From Hydrogenophaga intermedia (GTDB taxonomy: Bacteria; Pseudomonadota; Gammaproteobacteria; Burkholderiales; Burkholderiaceae_C), in the NCBI RefSeq assembly GCF_000723405.1, contig NZ_CCAE010000032.1:1-53491 (forward strand): DNA of 53,491 bases, in the 5' to 3' direction. How positions within the stretch are numbered: position 1 is the stretch's first letter; every line of letters begins with the position of its first letter. Of this stretch, positions 8,047 to 16,999 are shown in pieces. Under the pieces are notes generated by a model. That model was not told where the DNA came from. It did no database searches and was given only the letters and a program-made list of their open reading frames with translations. The position numbers were made by a program, and so were the translations under genes.

Positions 8047-9633
8047 ATGCGCCCGACCACGAGCTCCTCGACCCCGCGCCGCCGGCCTCTGCGATTGAGT
8101 GCCGTGGCCCTGGCGGCCCTGGCATTGGTGGGCATGGCGCGCGCCCAAGTGCCTGTTGAGGTGCCGGCCGGCGCCGAAGGGCAGGAGTCCATCACGCCGC
8201 AAGGCCCGCCGCCGCGCGTGTGGATCGAGCCTCGCGTGTTCGCGCGCCAGTGGTACTCCGACAACTACCTCCTCACGCCCACTGACCGCCAGGCCGAGTG
8301 GACCACCGAACTCGGCGCGTCGGTGATGGCGGTGTTCAACCTGCCGCGCCTCACCGGAAGCGTCGATTACTCGCTCAGCGCCCTGTACCAGGCGCGCGGC
8401 GTGGGTGACGAAGACCACCTGCAGGGCCTCACCGCCGACCTGCTGCTCGACGCCTGGAACAACACCGCTTTCGTCGAGTTCAACGGCAACATCGGCCGCA
8501 GCCGCGTCTCCGCCTTCGACGTGCAGCCGGCCGGCGATTTCGAGCGCCCGAACCTGTCGGAGACCAAGCAGTTCCGCGTCTCGCCCTACCTGCGTGGCAG
8601 CTTCAACGACGCTGTCGACTACGAGTTGCGCTACAGCCGTTTCACCTCGCGCACCGAGGCCGACACCCGTTCAGACATCGACGAGAGTTCCGTGCTGGCT
8701 CGCGTGGGCAGCAGCGAGGGCCTGTCTCGGCTGGGCTGGTCGCTGGAGGCCTCGCGCAGCGACTTCGACTACAGCCTGGGCCGAGAGGTCCAGCTGCAAC
8801 AGGTGATCGGTCAGCTGAACTACGCGCTGACGCCAAACTTGTTGATCTTTGCTCAGGGCGGTCGCGAATCCAACGACGTGCTCACCACCGACATGGAGTC
8901 CTACGCCACCTGGGGCGGCGGCTTCGACTGGCGGCCCACCCAGAACGCGCGCATCGCCATGGGGGCCAACAAGCGCTTTTTCGGCCACGACCACAACCTG
9001 CAGCTCGAATACCAGATGCGCCGCTCGGTCGTGCGCTTCACGGATTCGCGCGACATTTCCACCAGCCAGTTCGGCCTGGGTGACGAGAACACCACGTTGT
9101 CGGGCCTGCTCGACGCGCTGTATGGCGGCTCCATCCCCGATCCCGTGCAGCGCGCCCAGCGGGTGCAGTCCGAACTCGACCGCCTGGGCCTGCCCGGCGA
9201 CCTCACCGATTTCCCGGGCTACCTCACCTCATTCGTCACCGAACAGCGCACGCAGGAGCTGTCCTTCGTGATGCTGCTCAGCCGCGGCGCCATCACGGCC
9301 GCCATCAACCGCACGCGCTCGAACCAGCTCAACACCGGCCTTGCCGCCAACGACGACTTCAGCCTCGCTGGCGAGATCCTGGAGAAGGGCTGGACGGTGG
9401 GATACGCGCACCGCCTCACGCCACGCACGGCGGCCAGCATCATCTACCAGCGCCAGGAAAACGAGGGCGTGGGCACCGACCTGCGCAACCGCCTCGATTC
9501 GATCACCCTGGGGCTGACCTCGCGCCTGAGCGCCCGCACCACCGGCGTGTTGCTGCTGCGCCGCTCGGCTTTCGACGCAACCTTTCCTTACCGGGAAACG
9601 GCCATCCAGGCCATGGTTTCCCATCGGTTCTGA
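8047..9633 (+). CDS. Outer-membrane beta-barrel protein, PEP-CTERM/XrtA locus type (TIGR03016-like)
   Basis: A 528-residue protein with an Arg-rich N-terminus, a hydrophobic signal sequence (LSAVALAALALVGMARA) and a body of alternating aromatic/polar strands. It ends in a terminal Phe (QAMVSHRF), as in outer-membrane barrels. Position and size match the TIGR03016 family, which occurs in exosortase-A exopolysaccharide loci. The role is probably in passing or anchoring polysaccharide at the outer membrane, but no member's function is established to my knowledge. It lies 18 bases after the kinase and 3 bases before the ATPase gene. Confidence 0.82.
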   Translation: MRPTTSSSTPRRRPLRLSAVALAALALVGMARAQVPVEVPAGAEGQESITPQGPPPRVWIEPRVFARQWYSDNYLLTPTDRQAEWTTELGASVMAVFNLPRLTGSVDYSLSALYQARGVGDEDHLQGLTADLLLDAWNNTAFVEFNGNIGRSRVSAFDVQPAGDFERPNLSETKQFRVSPYLRGSFNDAVDYELRYSRFTSRTEADTRSDIDESSVLARVGSSEGLSRLGWSLEASRSDFDYSLGREVQLQQVIGQLNYALTPNLLIFAQGGRESNDVLTTDMESYATWGGGFDWRPTQNARIAMGANKRFFGHDHNLQLEYQMRRSVVRFTDSRDISTSQFGLGDENTTLSGLLDALYGGSIPDPVQRAQRVQSELDRLGLPGDLTDFPGYLTSFVTEQRTQELSFVMLLSRGAITAAINRTRSNQLNTGLAANDDFSLAGEILEKGWTVGYAHRLTPRTAASIIYQRQENEGVGTDLRNRLDSITLGLTSRLSARTTGVLLLRRSAFDATFPYRETAIQAMVSHRF

Positions 9634-9636
9634 TTC

Positions 9637-10782
9637 ATGTACGAAGCCTTCTACGGGCTCAAGAGCAAGCCATTCCAGCTCAACCCGGACCCGCGTTTCT
9701 ATTTCTCGGGCAAGCCGCACCGGCGCGCGCGCTCGTACCTGGTGTACGGCGTCATGCGGGGCGAGGGCTTCATTGTCATCACCGGTGAGGTCGGCGCCGG
9801 CAAGACCACCATCGTGCGCGACCTGCTCGACAGCCTGGAGAACGGCTCGGTGGTGGCGGCGCAGCTGGTGAGCACGCAACTGGGCGCCGAGGACGCGCTC
9901 AAGCTCGTGTGTGGCGCCTTCGGCGTGTCGGTCAAGAGCAACGGCAAGGCCGACATGCTCATGGCCCTGGAGGCCTACTTCATCACCCAGGTTTCACAGG
10001 GCAAGCGCTGCCTGTTGATCGTCGACGAGGCGCAGAACTTGCAGCCCCAGGCGGTGGAAGAACTGCGCATGCTCTCCAACTTCCAGTTCGGCGACCAAGC
10101 ACTGCTGCAGACCTTCCTGATCGGGCAGCCCGAGTTCCGCGACATCCTGCAGAGCCCGCGCATGCTGCAATTGCGCCAGCGTGTCACCGCGCGCTGCCAC
10201 CTGGGCCCACTGGACGAAGAAGACACGCGTGGCTACGTGGAGCACCGCCTCAAATGCGCCGGCGCCACCGACAAGCCCAGCTTCGACGAGGCCATCTTCG
10301 CGCAGTTGCACCACGAGACCGGTGGCATCCCGCGCCGCATCAACCTGCTGATGGACCGACTGCTGCTGCAAGGCTTTCTGGCCGAGACGCCGCACCTCAC
10401 CATCGAGGCCTTCAACGAGGTGGTCAACGAGGCCCAGGCCGAGGCCGCCGCCTCACCGACGCGCACCACGCTCGACGCCGAACGTTGGGGCCCGTTGGCC
10501 GAGCGGCCCGCTCGGGGCCTGCCCCCCACGCTCACCGACCAGGTCGAGCCGCTGGACCTTGACCTCGACCCGGGCACGGTCGAGGGCATGTCCGAGCAAC
10601 TCACGCAGGTGGCGGCCGAGCAGCTCAGCGCGCGGCTGCTGCGCATCGAGCGCAGCGTGCTGCGTCAGGAACGCATCAGCCTGGAAATCCTCAGCTCGCT
10701 GCGACGCATCGTCGCGGGCGCGCGCAAAGGCCGCAACGGCAACGGCCCGTCGAGCGGCCCGTCGAACGACGCACCGGGCTGA
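9637..10782 (+). CDS. XrtA-associated AAA ATPase (ExeA/GspA-like, TIGR03015)
   Basis: A 381-residue ATPase. Walker A is GEVGAGKTT (residues 50-58) and Walker B is CLLIVDEAQNL (about 124-134). The N-terminal MYEAFYGLKSKPFQLNPDP signature is shared with ExeA-like ATPases. The C-terminal 100 residues are low-complexity and end in a short basic helix. In exosortase-type loci this family always accompanies the chain-length and kinase genes. It may energise or organise the assembly complex at the inner membrane (inference). Confidence 0.9.
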   Translation: MYEAFYGLKSKPFQLNPDPRFYFSGKPHRRARSYLVYGVMRGEGFIVITGEVGAGKTTIVRDLLDSLENGSVVAAQLVSTQLGAEDALKLVCGAFGVSVKSNGKADMLMALEAYFITQVSQGKRCLLIVDEAQNLQPQAVEELRMLSNFQFGDQALLQTFLIGQPEFRDILQSPRMLQLRQRVTARCHLGPLDEEDTRGYVEHRLKCAGATDKPSFDEAIFAQLHHETGGIPRRINLLMDRLLLQGFLAETPHLTIEAFNEVVNEAQAEAAASPTRTTLDAERWGPLAERPARGLPPTLTDQVEPLDLDLDPGTVEGMSEQLTQVAAEQLSARLLRIERSVLRQERISLEILSSLRRIVAGARKGRNGNGPSSGPSNDAPG

Positions 10783-10804
10783 GGCTACTTCAGGGAGCGC
10801 CCTC

Positions 10805-11671
10805 ATGTTGATGAAGACCGATCGAAAGAACGCCCTCACCATCGACGTGGAAGACTACTTCCAGGTCTCTGCCATGGCGCCCTACATCCGCCGCAGTGAC
10901 TGGGACAGTTGCGAGTGCCGCGTCGAGCGCAATGTGGACCGCATCCTGGCCATCCTGGCCGAGGAGGGCGCTCAGGCCACCTTCTTCACCCTGGGCTGGG
11001 TGGCCGAGCGTTACCCGGCCATGGTGCGGCGCATCGTCGAACAAGGCCACGAACTCGCCAGCCATGGCTACGGCCACGAGCGCGTGAGCGACCTTGACCA
11101 GACCGACTTCCGCGACGACGTGGTTCGCGCCAAGCGCGTGCTCGAAGACACCGGTGGCGTGGAGGTGCTGGGCTACCGCGCGCCCAGTTTTTCCATCGGC
11201 GACAGCAACCTCTGGGCACTGGACGTGTTGGCCGACACGGGCCACTGCTACAGCTCGAGCATCTACCCGGTGCGCCACGACCACTACGGCTCGCCCGACG
11301 CGCCGCGCTTCATGCACACGGTGCGCGAGGGCCTGATCGAGGTGCCGCCCACCACCTTGCGGCTGTTCAGCCGCAACCTGCCGTCCAGCGGCGGCGGCTA
11401 CTTCCGGCTGCTGCCCTACAGCCTGTCGCGCTGGATGATCGAGTCCGTGAACCGGCGCGATGGCGAGTCCGCCATCTTCTACTTCCACCCCTGGGAGATC
11501 GACGCCGAGCAGCCCCGCGTGCCGGGCATCGACCTGAAGACGCGCTTTCGCCACTACGTGAACATCGAGCGCAACGAGGCCAAGCTGCGCCGGCTCCTGA
11601 AGGACCTTCCCTGGGGCCGCATGGACCAGATCTTCCTCGGGCGCCGGCAGGCAGAGGTGGCGCTTGCCTGA
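10805..11671 (+). CDS. XrtA-type polysaccharide deacetylase (NodB fold, DUF3473)
   Basis: A 288-residue deacetylase related to the TIGR03006 family. The NodB domain starts with ALTIDVEDYFQV, where the aspartates supply the catalytic/metal residues of motif 1. HELASHGYGHERV holds the metal-binding histidines of motif 2. YRAPSFSIG is motif 3, and a DUF3473-like C-terminal part contains IFYFHPWEID. It probably removes acetyl groups from the polymer or a lipid-linked intermediate. ATG 10805 or 10811 are both possible; the first is reported. The end overlaps the next gene by 8 bases. Confidence 0.9.
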   Translation: MLMKTDRKNALTIDVEDYFQVSAMAPYIRRSDWDSCECRVERNVDRILAILAEEGAQATFFTLGWVAERYPAMVRRIVEQGHELASHGYGHERVSDLDQTDFRDDVVRAKRVLEDTGGVEVLGYRAPSFSIGDSNLWALDVLADTGHCYSSSIYPVRHDHYGSPDAPRFMHTVREGLIEVPPTTLRLFSRNLPSSGGGYFRLLPYSLSRWMIESVNRRDGESAIFYFHPWEIDAEQPRVPGIDLKTRFRHYVNIERNEAKLRRLLKDLPWGRMDQIFLGRRQAEVALA

Positions 11672-12719
11672 TGCCACGACGCTGAGCCTGCACCGCCTCG
11701 ACGGCAGCCGCGCCGACGAGGTGGCACGCTGGGACGCCTTCGTCACGGCCTGCCCCGAGGCCACCTTCTTTCACCGCGCGGGCTGGGAGCGCATCACCCG
11801 CGAGGTGCTGCGCCACGACACGCACTTCCTCTACGCCGAGTCGCGCGGCCAGATCCGCGGCGTGTTGCCGCTGGCCCGCGTGCAGAGTCGACTGTTCGGC
11901 CATTCGCTGAGCAGCCTGCCGTTCGCGGCTTACGGTGGCGTGGCCGCGCTGGACGACGAAGCCCGCACCGCCCTGGAGGCCGAAGCCCAGGCCATTGCCC
12001 AGCGCCTGGGCGTGGAGCACCTGGAGCTGCGCCACATCGAACGCCGCCACCCCGACTGGCCCGCGCAGGACCAGCTCTACGTCACCTTTCGCAAGCCCAT
12101 CGAGCCCACGGAAGAGGCCAACATGCAGGCCATTCCGCGCAAGCAGCGCGCCATGGTGCGCAAGGGCATCAAGCTGGGCCTGGTCTCGCACATCGACCCT
12201 GGCGTGGACCGCTTCTTCGCGCTCTACGCCAGCAACGTACACCGCCACGGCACGCCCGCGCTCTCGCGCCGCTACTTCCAGGCCCTGCGCGACACTTTCG
12301 GCAACGACTGCGAAGTGCTCACCGTCACGGACGCCGAGGGCAAGCCCTTGACCAGCGTGCTCAGCTTCTACTTTCGCGACGAGGTGCTGCCCACCTTCGC
12401 GGGTGACGACCCGGCCGCGCGCGACCTCGCCGCCAACGACTTCAAGTACTGGGAACTCATGCGCCGCGCCTGCGAGCGCGGCCTCAAGGTGTTCGACTAC
12501 GGGCGCAGCAAGGTCGGCACCGGCCCCTACGCGTTCAAGCGCAACTGGGGCTTCGAGCCCACGCCGCTGAACTACGAATACCGCCTCTACAAACGCGACG
12601 GCATCCCGCAGAACAACCCGGCCAACCCCAAGTACAAGCTGATGATCGAGACGTGGCGGCGCCTGCCGCTGCCGGTGGCCAACTGGCTGGGCCCTCACAT
12701 CGTCCGGAATCTTGGATGA
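11664..12719 (+). CDS. FemAB family protein of XrtA/PEP-CTERM loci (TIGR03019-like)
   Basis: A 351-residue protein with the double-GNAT fold typical of FemAB aminoacyl/acyl transferases. Supporting segments are ACPEATFFHRAGWERI near the N-terminus, the RKQRAMVRKGIKLGL region, and a C-terminal VFDYGRSKVGTGPYAFKRNWGFEP stretch that is characteristic of the TIGR03019 family. The substrate is unknown. The start is a TTG at 11664, inside the deacetylase stop region; no ATG is available in frame nearby. Such overlap implies translational coupling. Confidence 0.87.
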   Translation: MPDATTLSLHRLDGSRADEVARWDAFVTACPEATFFHRAGWERITREVLRHDTHFLYAESRGQIRGVLPLARVQSRLFGHSLSSLPFAAYGGVAALDDEARTALEAEAQAIAQRLGVEHLELRHIERRHPDWPAQDQLYVTFRKPIEPTEEANMQAIPRKQRAMVRKGIKLGLVSHIDPGVDRFFALYASNVHRHGTPALSRRYFQALRDTFGNDCEVLTVTDAEGKPLTSVLSFYFRDEVLPTFAGDDPAARDLAANDFKYWELMRRACERGLKVFDYGRSKVGTGPYAFKRNWGFEPTPLNYEYRLYKRDGIPQNNPANPKYKLMIETWRRLPLPVANWLGPHIVRNLG

Positions 12720-12729
12720 GGGCAGGGCG

Positions 12730-13938
12730 ATGACACCGCTGCTGTACCTCGTCCACCGCATGCCGTACCCGCCCGACAAGGGCGACAAGGTGCGCTCGTA
12801 CCACCTGCTGCGCCACCTGCAGCAGAAGCACCGCGTCTTCCTGGCCACCTTCATCGACGACCCCGCCGACGAAGCACACCTGGACGCCTTGCGTGCCCTG
12901 TGCCCCGACCTGTACGTGGCGCGCCTGAACCCGCGCTGGCGCAAGCTGGCCAGCGCGCGCGCGTTGCTCACGGGCGAGGCCCAGTCACTGGCCTACTACC
13001 GCCACGCCGGGCTGCGCCGCTGGGTGCGGCAGGTGGCGGCCGAGCACCGGCCCGCCGCCAGCGTGGTGTTCTCCTCCACCATGGCGCCGTACGCGCACGA
13101 GCTGCTGCCGCAGGTGCCCATGCTGGTCGACCTGGTGGACGTGGACTCGGCCAAGTGGACGCAGTACGCGCCTGCGCACCACTGGCCCATGTCCTGGCTG
13201 TACCGCCGCGAAGGCCGCCGCCTGCTGGCGCACGAGCGCGACATGGCCCTGGCCGCGCGCCGCAGCTTTCTGGTCACGCAGCAGGAGGTCGATCTCTTCG
13301 ACTCGCTTGCGCCCGACTGCCGTGGCCGCGTGGAAGCCGCCGGCAACGGCGTGGACGCCGAGCGCTTCCGCCCCAACCCGGCGCTGCCGTCGCCCTTCGC
13401 CGCGGACGAGCGCGCCATCGTCTTCACTGGTGCCATGGACTACTGGCCCAACGTGGACGCGGTGCAGTGGTTCGCCACCGAGGTGCTGCCGCGCATCCGC
13501 GAGCGCGAGCCGCGCGCCAGCTTCTGGATCGTGGGCCGCAACCCCACGCCGGCCGTGCAGGCGCTGGCCAACGACGCGGTGCACGTCACCGGCACCGTGC
13601 CGCAGGTGGAGCCCTACCTGCAGCACGCCGCCGCCGTGGCCGCACCGCTGCGCGTGGCGCGTGGCATCCAGAACAAGATCCTGGAGGCCATGGCCATGGG
13701 GCAACCCGTGATCACGGTCTCCTCCTGCGCCGAGCCCATCGGCGCCACGGCCGAGCAGGGCCTGTGGCGCTGCGACGAGGCCGACTGCTTCGTGCAGGGC
13801 GTGCTCGCCTGGCTGGCCGATCCCGCGCGGCGCGAGCGCCTGGGCGCGGCGGCGCGCGAACACGTTGTCCAGAACTTCAGCTGGCAGGCCAATCTCGATC
13901 GTCTCGCGGCCTGGCTGCCCACCACGGAAAGCACCTGA
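12730..13938 (+). CDS. Glycosyltransferase, PEP-CTERM/EpsH1 type (TIGR03087-like)
   Basis: A 402-residue GT-B fold glycosyltransferase. The N-terminal LVHRMPYPPDKGDKVRSYHLL is the hallmark of TIGR03087 sugar transferases of exosortase loci. The donor-binding domain contains FTGAMDYWPNVDAV and a GIQNKILEAMAMGQPV motif with the conserved glutamate. ATG 12730 is preferred over a TTG at 12712 because GGCAGGG precedes it. Only 3 bases separate it from the amidotransferase gene. Donor and acceptor sugars are not predictable. Confidence 0.88.
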   Translation: MTPLLYLVHRMPYPPDKGDKVRSYHLLRHLQQKHRVFLATFIDDPADEAHLDALRALCPDLYVARLNPRWRKLASARALLTGEAQSLAYYRHAGLRRWVRQVAAEHRPAASVVFSSTMAPYAHELLPQVPMLVDLVDVDSAKWTQYAPAHHWPMSWLYRREGRRLLAHERDMALAARRSFLVTQQEVDLFDSLAPDCRGRVEAAGNGVDAERFRPNPALPSPFAADERAIVFTGAMDYWPNVDAVQWFATEVLPRIREREPRASFWIVGRNPTPAVQALANDAVHVTGTVPQVEPYLQHAAAVAAPLRVARGIQNKILEAMAMGQPVITVSSCAEPIGATAEQGLWRCDEADCFVQGVLAWLADPARRERLGAAAREHVVQNFSWQANLDRLAAWLPTTEST

Positions 13939-13941
13939 ACC

Positions 13942-15843
13942 ATGTGCGGTATCGCCGGTCTGTTCGACCCCGTGGGACTGCGGCCCTTCGACCCCGCGCT
14001 GATGCGCCGCATCAACGACGTGCAGTCGCACCGTGGCCCAGACGGTGACGGCCTGCACCTGGAACCCGGCCTGGCCTTCGGCCACCGGCGCTTGGCGGTG
14101 ATCGACCTGTCCACTGGGGACCAGCCGCTGTTCAGCGAGGACGGCAGCGTCGCCATCGTCTTCAACGGCGAGATCTACAACTACCAGCAACTGGTGCCCG
14201 AGCTGCGCTCGCTCGGCCTGAAGTTCCGCACCCGCAGCGACACCGAGGTCATTGTCAACGCCTGGCGCGCCTGGGGCCCCGCCTGCGTGCAGCGCTTGCG
14301 CGGCATGTTCGCCTTCGCGCTGTGGGACCGCCACCAGCAGACGCTCTTCCTCGCGCGCGACCGCCTGGGCGTCAAGCCCCTGCACTACGCCTGGCTGCCC
14401 GATGGCAGCTTCGTCTTCGGCTCCGAACTCAAGGTCATCACCTCCCACCCCGCTTTCCAGCGCCGCATCGACCCGCTCGCGGTGGAGGAGTACTTCTCGC
14501 TCGGCTACGTCGCCGATCCGCGCTGCATCTACGAAGGCGTGCACAAGCTGCCCTCCGCCCACACGGTCACGCTGCGTCGCGGCGGGCCGCAACGCCCCGA
14601 TCCCCAGGCTTACTGGGACGTGCGCTTCACGACCGACAACCCCATCAGCGAAGCCGACGCTCAGGCCGAGCTGCGCGAACGCCTGAAGGAATCGGTGCGC
14701 CTTCGCATGATCGCCGACGTGCCGCTGGGCGCCTTCCTCTCGGGTGGGGTGGACTCCAGCGCCGTGGTGGCCAGCATGGCCGGCCTGTCCGACTCTCCGG
14801 TGCACACCTGCGCCATCGGCTTTGACGACCCGCGCTTCAACGAATCGGACTTCGCGAAGATGGTGGCCGATCGCTACCGCACCGACCACACGCTCGACGT
14901 GGTGGGCAGCGAGGACTTCGACCTCATCGACACCCTGGCCTGGCTGTACGACGAACCCTTCGCCGACAGCTCGGCCATTCCCACCTACCGCGTGTGCCAG
15001 ATGGCCCGCAAGCACGTGACCGTGGCCCTGTCGGGCGACGGTGGCGACGAGAGCTTCGGTGGTTACCGCCGCTACCGCCTGCACCTGGGCGAAGAGGCCC
15101 TGCGCCGTCGCCTGCCGCTGGGCCTGCGCCGCCCGGTCTTCGGTCCGCTCGGCCAGATCTACCCCAAGGCCGACTGGGCGCCGCGCCCCCTGCGCGCCAA
15201 GACCACCTTCCAGGCCCTGGCCATGGACAGCGTGGAGGCCTACCACCACAGCATGTCGCACCTGCGCGCCGACCAGCGCAGCGCGCTCTTCAACGCGGGC
15301 TTCAAGCGCCAGCTCAACGGCTACAGCGCGCTCGACGTCTTCACGCACCATGCCGAGCACGCGCAGACCGACGACCCGCTGGCGCTCATCCAGTACCTGG
15401 ACTACAAGACCTGGCTGGTCGGCGACATCAACACCAAGGTGGACCGCGCGAGCATGGCGCATTCGCTGGAGGTGCGCGAACCGCTGATGGACCACGAACT
15501 GATCGAGTGGCTGGCCACGCTGCCCAGCCACCTCAAGATCGACGGCAGCGAGGGCAAGGCCCTGCTCAAGCGCGCCATGGAGCCCATGTTGCCGCACGAC
15601 GTGCTGTACCGCCCCAAGATGGGCTTCTCGGTGCCGTTGGCCGACTGGCTGCGCGGCCCGCTGGCCGGCCGAGTGAAAGACGCCGTGCTGGGCGATCGGC
15701 TGCGCGACTCGGGCTACTTCGAGGCAGGCCGCCTGCAACGCCTGGTGGACGAGCACCAGCGCGGCACCAGCGACCATGCCACGCCGCTGTGGATGCTGAT
15801 GATGTTCGAGGCCTTTCTGCGCCGGCATGAGGTGAGCGCGTGA
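13942..15843 (+). CDS. Asparagine synthase-like amidotransferase, XrtA type (TIGR03108-like)
   Basis: A 633-residue glutamine-dependent amidotransferase. The N-terminal class II glutaminase starts MCGIAGLFDP with Cys2 as nucleophile. The synthase domain has the PP-loop SGGVDSSAVV from Ser267 and a later SGDGGDESFGGYRRY. In EPS loci such enzymes are thought to amidate an uronic acid or another carboxyl group of the polymer rather than to make asparagine. The last codons overlap the next start (GTGA at 15840-15843). Confidence 0.92.
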   Translation: MCGIAGLFDPVGLRPFDPALMRRINDVQSHRGPDGDGLHLEPGLAFGHRRLAVIDLSTGDQPLFSEDGSVAIVFNGEIYNYQQLVPELRSLGLKFRTRSDTEVIVNAWRAWGPACVQRLRGMFAFALWDRHQQTLFLARDRLGVKPLHYAWLPDGSFVFGSELKVITSHPAFQRRIDPLAVEEYFSLGYVADPRCIYEGVHKLPSAHTVTLRRGGPQRPDPQAYWDVRFTTDNPISEADAQAELRERLKESVRLRMIADVPLGAFLSGGVDSSAVVASMAGLSDSPVHTCAIGFDDPRFNESDFAKMVADRYRTDHTLDVVGSEDFDLIDTLAWLYDEPFADSSAIPTYRVCQMARKHVTVALSGDGGDESFGGYRRYRLHLGEEALRRRLPLGLRRPVFGPLGQIYPKADWAPRPLRAKTTFQALAMDSVEAYHHSMSHLRADQRSALFNAGFKRQLNGYSALDVFTHHAEHAQTDDPLALIQYLDYKTWLVGDINTKVDRASMAHSLEVREPLMDHELIEWLATLPSHLKIDGSEGKALLKRAMEPMLPHDVLYRPKMGFSVPLADWLRGPLAGRVKDAVLGDRLRDSGYFEAGRLQRLVDEHQRGTSDHATPLWMLMMFEAFLRRHEVSA

Positions 15844-16985
15844 AACGGCTGCGCGTGCTGCACGTGGTCTACCGCTTCGACATCGGCGGGCTGGAAAACG
15901 TCATCGTGCAGCTCATCAACCGCCTGCCGGCCGACCGCTTCGAGCACGTGGTGCTCTCGCTCACCACGGTGAGCGATTTCCGCCAGCGCGTGGAGCGCGA
16001 AGGCGTGCGCTTCATCGCACTCGACAAGCCGCCCGGCCACGCGCTCAAGCAGTACCCGGCCATCTGGCGCCTGCTGCGCGAGATCCGCCCCGACGTGCTG
16101 CACACCTGCAACCTCGCGCCGCTGGAGGTGGTGCCCGTGGCGTGGGCCGCGGGCGTGCCCTGGCGCATCCACGTCGAACACGGCTGGGACGCGCACGACC
16201 CGCAGGGCAGGAATCCCAAATACCGCTGGCTGCGACGCGCCTACGCGCCCTTCGTGAGCCGCTTCGTCTCGGTCTCGGCCGACCTGGACCGCTACCTGGG
16301 CGAGGCCGTGGGCGTACCGGCGGCCAAGCGCCTGCTCATCGGCAACGGGGTGGACACGCGGCGCTTTTCGCCCGGCCCCGCACCGGCCATCGACGGCTGC
16401 CCCTTCGAGCCCGGCCGCCACTGGCTGGTGGGCACCGTGGGCCGCCTCATGACCGTGAAAAACCAGCCGCTGCTGGCGAGAGCCTTCGTGCGCTGGCTGC
16501 GCGAGCGGCCAGAGCTCGCCGAACGTGCGCGGCTGGTGATCGTGGGAGAAGGCGCCCTGCGCGCCGAGGTCGAGCGTGTGCTCGATGAGGCCAACATGCG
16601 CCACCTGGCCTGGTTGCCCGGCGCACGCAGCGACGTGGCCGACATCCTGCGCGCGTTCGATGTGTTCGTGCTGCCGTCGCAGGCCGAAGGCACCTCCTGC
16701 ACCTTGCAGGAAGCCATGGCCAGCGGCAAACCCGTGCTCGCCACCGCCGTGGGCGGCACGCCCGACGTGTTTGCGGACGGCGTGAGCGGCCTGCTCGTGC
16801 CCTCCGACGACGAGGGCGCCATGGTCAGCGCGCTGAACCGCCTGCACGACGACAACGCGTTCGCCCAGGGCCTGGCCCGCGCCGCTCGCGAGCGCGCCGA
16901 GCAACACTATTCCATCGACCGCATGGTCGACGCCTACGCCGCGCTGTTCGCGCGCGATGCGGCGCCGCGCCTGCAGATCGCCTGA
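15840..16985 (+). CDS. Glycosyltransferase, PEP-CTERM/EpsH1 type (TIGR03088-like)
   Basis: A 381-residue GT4-type glycosyltransferase. The N-terminus VLHVVYRFDIGGLENVIVQLINRLP matches the TIGR03088 sugar transferase family of exosortase loci. NGVDTRRFSP precedes the donor domain, and SQAEGTSCTLQEAMASGKPV is the nucleotide-sugar-binding E-x7-E region. GTG 15840 overlaps the upstream stop. It probably adds one of the backbone sugars of the repeat unit. Confidence 0.9.
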   Translation: MKRLRVLHVVYRFDIGGLENVIVQLINRLPADRFEHVVLSLTTVSDFRQRVEREGVRFIALDKPPGHALKQYPAIWRLLREIRPDVLHTCNLAPLEVVPVAWAAGVPWRIHVEHGWDAHDPQGRNPKYRWLRRAYAPFVSRFVSVSADLDRYLGEAVGVPAAKRLLIGNGVDTRRFSPGPAPAIDGCPFEPGRHWLVGTVGRLMTVKNQPLLARAFVRWLRERPELAERARLVIVGEGALRAEVERVLDEANMRHLAWLPGARSDVADILRAFDVFVLPSQAEGTSCTLQEAMASGKPVLATAVGGTPDVFADGVSGLLVPSDDEGAMVSALNRLHDDNAFAQGLARAARERAEQHYSIDRMVDAYAALFARDAAPRLQIA

Positions 16986-16999
16986 TCGCCCGACGCCCC

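Noticed and set aside
5434..8418. Very long minus-strand open frame (about 990 codons) opposite the chain-length, kinase and barrel genes
   Set aside because: Its translation is His/Arg/Gly/Ala-rich low-complexity sequence with no domain, and the plus strand encodes three recognisable proteins. It is a high-GC antisense artefact.
12985..15828. Long minus-strand open frame opposite the glycosyltransferase and amidotransferase genes
   Set aside because: It is the mirror of well-supported coding regions, with no recognisable motif and biased composition.
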